Assembly (NCBI GenBank): GCA_045543555.1 | Contig: JAZQMQ010000005.1 | Coordinates: forward strand, 1-25,143 | Reading direction: 5' to 3' | Length of the DNA: 25,143 bases | Source: Colimorpha_A sp045543555 | Lineage (GTDB): Bacteria; Bacillota; Clostridia; Oscillospirales; CAG-272 | Shown here: positions 5,383 through 11,464 of the stretch, piece after piece | Position numbering within the stretch: the first letter of the stretch is position 1 | How the letters are laid out: each line of letters starts with the position of its first letter | Position numbers and translations under genes: made by a program | The notes under the pieces: generated by a model | What the model was told of the DNA's origin: nothing | Seen by the model: only the letters and a program-made list of their open reading frames with translations | The model's database searches: none

Positions 5383-6639
5383 TTATCTTTCGATCATTCC
5401 GAGCATACGGAGAAGAGTCAGACGCTTTCTCATATAAGGGGAATATCTCGCGCAATCGTAAAACAGCTTCTCGCTCTTGCCGATGTCGGAGATCTCAAGC
5501 TTACATCCCGCCTTCTTCATAGCCTCCTTGCACTCATCGTGGGAAGGCACACCCCTTATGATCTCTCTAATTCTTCCCCACTTATTTTTCAGGTCATCGG
5601 GGTCGATCTTATCAATGATATTTTCAGGGAAATTGAGCGCGCGGACATCGTCTGCCATATTTCCGTAGAAGGACAATACGTCATCCCAATCAACGTCTTC
5701 CTTCTTCGTATTTATACTTTCAAGCTCTGCAAGCTCATTGTATAGTTTGAGGGTGTACAGGGTACAAACACCAATATCCTCGCCGTGATAATTCGGTATT
5801 ATTCCGTCGCGAAGCTCAACACATTCGATAAGATGCCCTATAATATGCTCTGCACCGCTTGCGGGTCGGGAATTCTGCATGAACGACATACCGATTCCGG
5901 TTTTCAGAAGAGACTCAAAAATTTTTCCCGCAGTTTCTTCGTCGTTTACAGTCACCTTATCAGCCATGCTCATAAGCTCGTCGACCGCATCTCTTGTGAG
6001 GGCCGCGACCTTCTCGCAGTAAGGCTCGTCGGTCAGAATCGACGCGATCTGCCAATCGATGAGTGCGGTATATTTTGATATCATATCTCCAAATCCCGAA
6101 GATTTAAGCTCTATCGGAGAGGATGCAAGGATCTCCGTATCCGCAATAATAACCTCGGGGCTTTTTGCGGGATAGCTCGCCTTAAAGCCGTCGCAAACGA
6201 TCGGTGAGCTGTAGGACGCAAAACCATCCATAGAAGGAGCGGTACCAAAAATACAAAGGAGCTTATCAGCTCTCGCGGCGGCAAGACGGCAGGGGTCGTT
6301 AATCGATCCCGTACCAACAGAAAGAACGCCGATCTCCCTTCCCTTTATGATATCCTCGATCTGCTCGACCTCTTTCATTGTCGCGAGTCTTAAATTTTCA
6401 TATTTAAGGACCTCAAATTCAAAGCCCTCGTTTGTAAGTGAATGGAGAATAGCCTCAGCAAGTGTGTTGTTATCTCCCACAACGAGAAGTCTTTTGGGGA
6501 ATGAGTTCTCTTTTAGTATTTCTCCGACCCTATGTACAAGCCCCTTGCCTATTCTGATATCCTTAACCGACGTATCGTGATATCTTCCGCAGGAGCATTC
6601 TCCCCTGATTTCATTGATGATTTTCATAATTTCAGACAT
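5383..6639 (-). CDS. egsA: sn-Glycerol-1-phosphate dehydrogenase (AraM/EgsA family)
   Basis: This 418-residue protein belongs to the iron-containing-alcohol-dehydrogenase-like superfamily and should reduce dihydroxyacetone phosphate to sn-glycerol 1-phosphate with NAD(P)H. The nucleotide-binding part shows VGTGSINDPCRLAA (about residues 108-121), and TAPSMDGFAS (133-142) is the substrate loop. The likely metal ligands are Asp185 (SGFGD), His265 (SGAEH) and His285 (NYHGED). In archaea the product starts ether lipids; in Bacillus AraM feeds a minor heptaprenylglycerol lipid. No prenyltransferase partner is in this window. The C-terminal 90 residues are helical and longer than in the minimal family. 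A promoter lies at 6673-6701 and the gene appears to be monocistronic. Confidence 0.85.
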   Translation of the reverse strand: MSEIMKIINEIRGECSCGRYHDTSVKDIRIGKGLVHRVGEILKENSFPKRLLVVGDNNTLAEAILHSLTNEGFEFEVLKYENLRLATMKEVEQIEDIIKGREIGVLSVGTGSINDPCRLAAARADKLLCIFGTAPSMDGFASYSSPIVCDGFKASYPAKSPEVIIADTEILASSPIELKSSGFGDMISKYTALIDWQIASILTDEPYCEKVAALTRDAVDELMSMADKVTVNDEETAGKIFESLLKTGIGMSFMQNSRPASGAEHIIGHLIECVELRDGIIPNYHGEDIGVCTLYTLKLYNELAELESINTKKEDVDWDDVLSFYGNMADDVRALNFPENIIDKIDPDDLKNKWGRIREIIRGVPSHDECKEAMKKAGCKLEISDIGKSEKLFYDCARYSPYMRKRLTLLRMLGMIER

Positions 6640-6672
6640 AATGTTACCTCTTTCTTAACGTGTAATAAATTG

Positions 6673-6701
6673 ATTGTAACACAAAAGGCAGAAAAATGCA
6701 A
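6673..6701 (-). promoter_or_regulatory. Promoter of the glycerol-1-phosphate dehydrogenase gene
   Basis: On the minus strand TTGCAT (6696-6701) and TACAAT (6673-6678) have a 17-nt spacer, about 35 nt before the start codon. Confidence 0.65.
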
Positions 6702-6740
6702 TCAAATTATCTTTTTTTTGCAAAATTTTAAAAATAAATA

Positions 6741-6769
6741 ATGACAATTAAAAAAAATTGTGCTATACT
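6741..6769 (+). promoter_or_regulatory. Promoter of diaminopimelate dehydrogenase
   Basis: ATGACA (6741-6746) and TATACT (6764-6769) have a 17-nt spacer, and the -10 has a TGC extension like that of the rplJ promoter. It diverges from the dehydrogenase promoter at 6673-6701. Confidence 0.7.
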
Positions 6770-6818
6770 GTTCTTCAGACGCAAATATAGTCAAATTTTA
6801 TAAAAGGTACAAACAAAA

Positions 6819-7811
6819 ATGGCAGAAAAAATCAAGACAGCGATACTCGGATACGGAAATTTAGGAAGAGGAGTAGAATATGCATTAAGGCAGAATCCGG
6901 ATATGACCTTAACGGCATTTTTTACTCGCCGAGACCCCAAAACCCTCAAAACAAACAGTCCCGAAGTTCCCGTTTATAACGTAAACGAGATCCTTGACCA
7001 CAAAAACGACATCGACGTACTCATAATATGTGGCGGAAGTGCCACCGATCTTCCTGTTCAGACCCCCGAATACGCTAAATATTTCAACGTTGTTGACAGC
7101 TTCGATACACATGCAAAAATTCCCGAGCATTTTGAGAATTGTAATAAAAGTGCTGTTGAAAGCGGAAAAATCGCAATGATATCTGTTGGTTGGGACCCCG
7201 GAATGTTCAGCCTTTTAAGGCTTCTGGGCAACGCTGTTCTCCCCGACGGACACGACTATACCTTCTGGGGAAAGGGAGTAAGCCAAGGTCATTCCGACGC
7301 AATAAGACGTGTTGACGGAGTCCTCGACGGAAAACAGTACACAGTACCCGTTCCCGAAGCGATCGAACGAGTTCGTAACGGCGAAAATCCCAACCTCACG
7401 ACCCGCGAAAAACATACCCGCGAATGCTACGTAGTTGCAAAAGACGGATCGGATAAGGCAAGGATCGAGTCCGAAATTTGTAATATGCCAAATTACTTCG
7501 CGGATTACGATACAACAGTCAATTTCATATCCAAAGAAGAACTCGACCGTGACCATGCAGGCATTCCACACGGTGGATTTGTAATGAGAAGCGGCGTTAC
7601 GGGTGAAGGCGGACAAACCAAGCAAATGATCGAATTTTCCTTGAAGCTCGGCTCAAATCCCGAATTCACGTCAAGCGTGCTCGTTGCTTACGCAAGAGCC
7701 GCATACAGAATGAACCGCGAGGGTATTAAGGGCGCAAAGACTGTCTTCGACGTCCCCCCTGCATATCTCACCTCAATGTCCGGTGAGGAGATCAGAAAGA
7801 ATCTCTTGTAA
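6819..7811 (+). CDS. ddh: meso-Diaminopimelate dehydrogenase
   Basis: The 330-residue protein should catalyse the NADPH-dependent reductive amination of tetrahydrodipicolinate to meso-diaminopimelate in one step, for lysine and peptidoglycan. The Rossmann motif GYGNLG is at residues 11-16, followed by FFTRRDP. Further family signatures are VLIICGGSATDLP, VDSFDTHAKIPEH, ISVGWDPGMFSLLR (about residues 120-135), WGKGVSQGHSDAIR (about 149-162) and GFVMRSGVTGEGG. Length is typical of the family (about 320-330). It is monocistronic with its own promoter and terminator. The enzyme bypasses the longer acetylase or succinylase routes, a common state in Clostridia. The ribosome binding site (AAAGG) is about 12 nt before the ATG, slightly long. 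Confidence 0.95.
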   Translation: MAEKIKTAILGYGNLGRGVEYALRQNPDMTLTAFFTRRDPKTLKTNSPEVPVYNVNEILDHKNDIDVLIICGGSATDLPVQTPEYAKYFNVVDSFDTHAKIPEHFENCNKSAVESGKIAMISVGWDPGMFSLLRLLGNAVLPDGHDYTFWGKGVSQGHSDAIRRVDGVLDGKQYTVPVPEAIERVRNGENPNLTTREKHTRECYVVAKDGSDKARIESEICNMPNYFADYDTTVNFISKEELDRDHAGIPHGGFVMRSGVTGEGGQTKQMIEFSLKLGSNPEFTSSVLVAYARAAYRMNREGIKGAKTVFDVPPAYLTSMSGEEIRKNLL

Positions 7812-7832
7812 GTCCCATAATCATAAAATCAA

Positions 7833-7868
7833 AACAGCGGATGCTATATTGCCTCCGTTGTTTTTTTG
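7833..7868 (+). terminator. Terminator of ddh
   Basis: AACAGCGGA (7833-7841) pairs with TCCGTTGTT (7854-7862), with one G-U pair, and runs into a T7 tract. Confidence 0.8.
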
Positions 7869-7977
7869 TCTCAGTGCTATTTTTTGAGAGAGATGAAATG
7901 ATTTCCAACTTGTCGTTTTGCACAAATAAAAGACCACAAATTCGTCATTTTGCTATTCACGAGTTGTGAATATGATA

Positions 7978-8006
7978 TTGACAAAAAATAATCACTATTA
8001 TGTAAT
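7978..8006 (+). promoter_or_regulatory. Promoter of the secreted protein gene
   Basis: TTGACA (7978-7983) and TGTAAT (8001-8006) have a 17-nt spacer, 43 nt before the ATG. The rest of the 7870-8049 gap is AT-rich and shows nothing else that I can identify. Confidence 0.65.
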
Positions 8007-8049
8007 AGGAACAGTATCCAAATAAATTCTCAAAAGAAATGGTAAATTT

Positions 8050-8793
8050 ATGAGAAAGTATACTAAAATCGCATCGTTTATGATCGCGCTTGCATTGATG
8101 GTAACTTCCTTCGCTACCTTCTTTGTAAAGAACGACATTCACGTGCACGCGGCTGGTACCACTCCTGCCGTAGATACCAATTGGAGCCTCACAACAGCTG
8201 ACTTCAACAGCAACTATAATGGCCCATTTGAATTCTATCTTTATAACCCCCAGGCAAAAACATTTGAAAGCCCTAAGCTCATACCGTTCGTTTCCACCGC
8301 TAACGGCAATAACGGTGCCTACAGCACCACCAAATCTACTTCTTACGGTGATGTTGATAATGTAAATAATGTTCAGCTCATAAGAGTTGACGAAGGAAAT
8401 CCTCAGGGCCAAAATTTCAAGGTTTTCGGAAGATCTAATCAAGTAGACCTTGTTGTTGCAGTTGTCTTCCGCGAGCCCGCTGCAGGTACCTACAGCTTTA
8501 AGGTAAACGCAGCGCGCTTCTATGCGGATAGCGCCGAAAATAACTTCTATTCGTCTATCATGGTTCTTGCAGGTGCAGAGGAAGCCGCATATACCAAGAC
8601 CATGGTTAATGATACCGATACTGTTATCGAAAATTCCGTAGATCTTTATGCAGGCGAATGCATCCTCTTCCCATTCAATCCCCTTGATAATCCTTGGGCG
8701 GACGAATATTTCCGCAGCTCTTATGATCGCTGCAATGGCATTCCTCGGATACGCTATCGTTCCTTCCAAGAAGAGACATACCGCGTAAAATAA
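8050..8793 (+). CDS. Secreted protein of unknown function; C-terminal anchor shifted out of frame
   Basis: The 247-residue reading frame begins with a signal peptide (MRKYTKIASFMIALALMVTS, cleavage probably after VHA near residue 35). The mature part is rich in Asn, Ser, Tyr and Thr and predicted mostly beta, with segments such as NGPFEFYLYNPQAKTFE and DLVVAVVFREPAAGTYSFKV; I do not recognise the domain. After about residue 219 the frame turns into an unlikely Arg/Tyr-rich tail. The +1 frame from 8708 encodes a hydrophobic helix, ISAALMIAAMAFLGYAIV, and a PSKKRHTA tail ending in TAA at 8786-8788. So the intact protein was probably a surface protein with a single C-terminal membrane anchor, and an indel near 8707 has cut the anchor off. 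The gene has its own promoter and terminator. Confidence 0.7.
   Translation: MRKYTKIASFMIALALMVTSFATFFVKNDIHVHAAGTTPAVDTNWSLTTADFNSNYNGPFEFYLYNPQAKTFESPKLIPFVSTANGNNGAYSTTKSTSYGDVDNVNNVQLIRVDEGNPQGQNFKVFGRSNQVDLVVAVVFREPAAGTYSFKVNAARFYADSAENNFYSSIMVLAGAEEAAYTKTMVNDTDTVIENSVDLYAGECILFPFNPLDNPWADEYFRSSYDRCNGIPRIRYRSFQEETYRVK
8705..8788 (+). other. Out-of-frame C-terminal membrane anchor of the secreted protein
   Basis: In the frame one base ahead of the main reading frame, 8708-8788 encodes about 18 hydrophobic residues followed by a basic tail (KKRH) and a stop. This is the classic arrangement of a C-terminal stop-transfer anchor. Inserting AT after 8709 in the GAATAT context would join the frames as DEY-ISAALM. 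Confidence 0.7.
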
Positions 8794-8803
8794 AAAAATA
8801 ACT

Positions 8804-8836
8804 ACACCCTCGCTATTCGGCGAGGGTGTTTTTTTG
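8804..8836. terminator. Bidirectional terminator between the secreted protein and serpin genes
   Basis: ACACCCTCGC (8804-8813) and GCGAGGGTGT (8820-8829) form a perfect 10-bp stem with a six-base loop. The plus strand continues with T7; on the minus strand a T-rich stretch also follows, so it can serve both converging genes. Confidence 0.85.
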
Positions 8837-8877
8837 TTAACAAAAGAAAACGTATTGCTTTGAGAACTTTTTATAGT

Positions 8878-10128
8878 TCAAACATCATTCTGTATACCGA
8901 TAAACAACGGCAATGCTGTTTGAACGTCAATTATCATATAAACAAACGGACGGTCAAGGCATACATTTTTGAACGACGACGGGTTCGCTGACGTACAATT
9001 AGATATACCGACCTGCGTGGCACCTGCAGCTTTTGTTCCCTCTGCATTGACAGTTATATGCGTCTTGTGGAGTACATTTCCGATGCAAAGATCACCGTCA
9101 TCAACGGTTGCCATATTATCGAAATCGCCTATTACGTCTGGATCAAATGCATCCGTTATTCCGAGAGAGATAAGCGTTTCACTTAATTCTGAGGAATAAT
9201 CGTTTTTAAATGACGGCAAGGTAAGTCTGACGGTAACTTCGCTACGTTCCTTTATTGCATTTACCAAGGTTTGACCGTCAAGCGACGATATTAGCGCTTC
9301 TGGAGTTGTGTTTTCATCAGGAAGCAACGCAACAAATGCGTATTTGCCTCCACTGTACTTTTTTAGTGTACCAACTGCGTTTTCAAGCTCAATATATCCC
9401 GACTCCTCCGAATGAAGCATCTCGGTTTTTACTATTTTCCCAATTGAATTTGTAAAATCTCCGTCATATATATCAGCTTTTTCGTACTGTGTGTTCCATT
9501 TGGCATCGAAGGTAACTGTATTGATCAGATATAGCATCATATCATCATCTATCTCATCAATCATTTTATTTATCATACCGTCGGTATTTTTATTCACCCA
9601 AAGATTAATGTCATCAACCGTTGAACTGTTGAACGGAGCTTTGAAGATATCCGCGCCGTAGTAGGTCGCGTTCTTTCTTAAAAAACTATCTTGAACGTGA
9701 AGCTTTTGGATATCTCTTATCCATACGGAATTCTTTAAATAAAGCTTTGAATCATCATTGTTGCTTAAGTCCTGCACAAAAGAGTAATAGTAGGCATTAA
9801 GATCATCGACATTGCCTCCAATCAAAGCTTCTATCTGTGAGAGGCTTTGTCCCGATGCGCCGTTTGAAACCATAGCAAGCGCAACAGATATCGACATTGG
9901 AGATATCATTATGTTTTCTCCGCCACTTGAGGCAAGCTTCTCAAGAATTTTAAGAGAAAGCTCCATTTGAGAATAGGAAAACATATCGTCTACATTTATT
10001 TTTTCAACCTTATCTCCTTCAACACCATCCATAAGATTTTCCGCTCTGATTTTTCTTGCACAACCGGTTAAATTAAATATTCCCGTAATAAGAGTTAACA
10101 GAACCAATAAAGCCACAAACCTTTTCAT
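8878..10128 (-). CDS. Serpin family protease inhibitor, lipoprotein
   Basis: The 416-residue protein carries a signal peptide and lipobox (LTGC, Cys23), so it should be tethered on the outer membrane face. The serpin fold is clear: ENIMISPMSISVALAMVSNGASG (about residues 71-93), LYLINTVTFDAKW, LTLPSFKNDYSSELSETLISLGI and the C-terminal DRPFVYMIIDVQTALPLFIG. The reactive-centre-loop hinge is EGTKAAGAT (363-371), with small residues as needed for an inhibitory serpin; counting from it places P1 at or near Cys378 (SNCTS). Inhibitory serpins trap serine or cysteine proteases covalently. The start is four bases after the stop of the gene at 10132-10779, so it is the third gene of a sigma/anti-sigma operon. 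Target protease is unknown. Confidence 0.9.
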   Translation of the reverse strand: MKRFVALLVLLTLITGIFNLTGCARKIRAENLMDGVEGDKVEKINVDDMFSYSQMELSLKILEKLASSGGENIMISPMSISVALAMVSNGASGQSLSQIEALIGGNVDDLNAYYYSFVQDLSNNDDSKLYLKNSVWIRDIQKLHVQDSFLRKNATYYGADIFKAPFNSSTVDDINLWVNKNTDGMINKMIDEIDDDMMLYLINTVTFDAKWNTQYEKADIYDGDFTNSIGKIVKTEMLHSEESGYIELENAVGTLKKYSGGKYAFVALLPDENTTPEALISSLDGQTLVNAIKERSEVTVRLTLPSFKNDYSSELSETLISLGITDAFDPDVIGDFDNMATVDDGDLCIGNVLHKTHITVNAEGTKAAGATQVGISNCTSANPSSFKNVCLDRPFVYMIIDVQTALPLFIGIQNDV

Positions 10129-10131
10129 AAT

Positions 10132-10779
10132 TTATCCATTCCCTTCTTCCAAAAGAAATTCCAAATACTGACTTTCCATTTCTGTAAGTGAGTAGAACTT
10201 ACCGCAAAATTCAATCACACCGTTGCCGAAATAATAATCATTTTGAGTATCACCGTCAATTATCCGAATAAGTGTCCCGCCTCTGTTCCCAACTGCTATA
10301 ACATTATTTTTGATGATCATGTCGATCATATAACATATTTCCGCTTTATTGTCATTATTTATTATCGTAGATGAATTTGATGAGGTAAGGCTCGTGTAGA
10401 AAATCTCAATTTTAACATTTTCATACACTTCCGAATCAACTTCATCGGGAGGTGGGAAAGTGTCCGGCAGTGTCGGAGAGCTTGGAGCTCCTTCTGGTTC
10501 TACGGCGGTACTTTGAAAAAATTCGCTTGATCCGTTATCAACCACCGGTCCGTTGCCGACATCACCGCAGACCGGTCCATTCATATTTATACCCGGAGAA
10601 TTTTCGGGCTTACTTAAAATCAAGCCCTTATCCAAAGACGGAACAAGCCTTATGATAACAGAACATATAAACACGATCGCGCAAATTGGTATACTGTTTT
10701 TTATTATCCTTTTTCTTTTATTAATTGCAGAAGCACTTCTTTTAAGCACCTCTGCTTTTCTCTGCTCAAAATCTCTCAT
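10132..10779 (-). CDS. Putative membrane-bound anti-sigma factor
   Basis: The 215-residue protein has a basic cytoplasmic N-terminus (EQRKAEVLKRSASAINKRKR, residues 5-24), one membrane helix at about 29-47 (SIPICAIVFICSVIIRLV) and an extracellular part. That part has a Pro/Gly/Ser-rich linker at about 55-115, then a beta-rich domain including KIEIFYTSL and YYFGNGVIEFCGKFYSLTEME. I recognise no named domain. The role is inferred from position: the ATG overlaps the stop codon of the ECF sigma gene by one base (TAATG), the usual coupling of sigma and cognate anti-sigma, and the topology is that of a transmembrane anti-sigma with a short N-terminal sigma-binding segment. The external domain could sense a ligand. 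Confidence 0.65.
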   Translation of the reverse strand: MRDFEQRKAEVLKRSASAINKRKRIIKNSIPICAIVFICSVIIRLVPSLDKGLILSKPENSPGINMNGPVCGDVGNGPVVDNGSSEFFQSTAVEPEGAPSSPTLPDTFPPPDEVDSEVYENVKIEIFYTSLTSSNSSTIINNDNKAEICYMIDMIIKNNVIAVGNRGGTLIRIIDGDTQNDYYFGNGVIEFCGKFYSLTEMESQYLEFLLEEGNG

Positions 10780-11324
10780 TATTTATCACTCCAACCATCT
10801 CTCAGTGTCTGACCAAGCTCTTTTTTGGCTCTATACAGAAGGTTATCGACCTGTTTTACCGTCTTTTTCATAGCGAAAGCACATTCCTTATAGCTCATTC
10901 CCTCAAAATACGTCAAATGAACTGCAGCCCGCATATCATAGGGCAGAGCGGCTATGGCTTTGTGGAGTGCCTTATCCATCTCATTCTTAACAAATTGCTT
11001 CTCTATGTCATCTTCAGATGAAACACCAAATGCCTCGTTTATTTCGGTTATGCTTATAAGCTTACGCCTTTTCAGATAATTGAGCGCACGGCTTCTGCCA
11101 AGCATACAAAGATACGTGTTCAGAGAAACCGAGAAATTATAGCGGTTGCGGTGTATTATGAGGTCGGCAAAAACGTCGATGGCGAGGTCTTCCGCCACGT
11201 TTACGTCGTTTACGTACCTGTTTATGAAAAAGATGACCCGATCGAAATAATCCTTCATTATTTCATCAAAGGCACCTTGGTCGCCCTCAAGATAACGGCG
11301 GTAGCTACTTGCACCGTTGTCCAT
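10779..11324 (-). CDS. ECF-type RNA polymerase sigma-70 factor
   Basis: The 181-residue protein has the two ECF domains. Region 2 covers about residues 10-80: DQGAFDEIMKDYFDRVIFFI, NVAEDLAIDVFADLI and SLNTYLCMLGRSRALNYLKRRK. Region 4 covers about 115-175: AIAALPYDMRAAVHLTYFEGMSYKECAFAMKKTVKQVDNLLYRAKKEL, a helix-turn-helix that would read the -35 element. The start has a good ribosome binding site (GGGAGGA). It is the first gene of a three-gene operon with a putative anti-sigma and a serpin. A TATAAT at 11353-11358 (minus strand) could be the -10, but no consensus -35 and no obvious ECF-type autoregulatory promoter is seen. Confidence 0.9.
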   Translation of the reverse strand: MDNGASSYRRYLEGDQGAFDEIMKDYFDRVIFFINRYVNDVNVAEDLAIDVFADLIIHRNRYNFSVSLNTYLCMLGRSRALNYLKRRKLISITEINEAFGVSSEDDIEKQFVKNEMDKALHKAIAALPYDMRAAVHLTYFEGMSYKECAFAMKKTVKQVDNLLYRAKKELGQTLRDGWSDK

Positions 11325-11432
11325 CTCGGCTTCCTCCCTTTTATTTTCGTCTATTATACAATTTGAAATACGTTTATCCTTATGCTTTTCTAAAATTTTA
11401 TCATAATTTTATTCTTCAGTCAAATTTCAAAC

Positions 11433-11459
11433 AAAAAGTCCGACGGTTACCCGTCGGAC
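11433..11459 (-). terminator. Terminator of the yqfC-mutS2 operon
   Basis: GTCCGACGG (11438-11446) and CCGTCGGAC (11451-11459) form a perfect stem with a four-base loop, followed on the minus strand by T5. It starts five bases after the mutS2 stop. Confidence 0.88.
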
Positions 11460-11464
11460 GAATG

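Noticed and set aside
8700..8715. Programmed frameshift at the secreted protein C-terminus
   Set aside because: No slippery heptamer and no clear downstream stimulatory structure before the stop; an indel is simpler.
7957..8769. Minus-strand frame opposite the secreted protein gene
   Set aside because: The plus strand has a promoter, signal peptide and terminator; the minus frame has none and a Cys/Ile-rich shadow composition.
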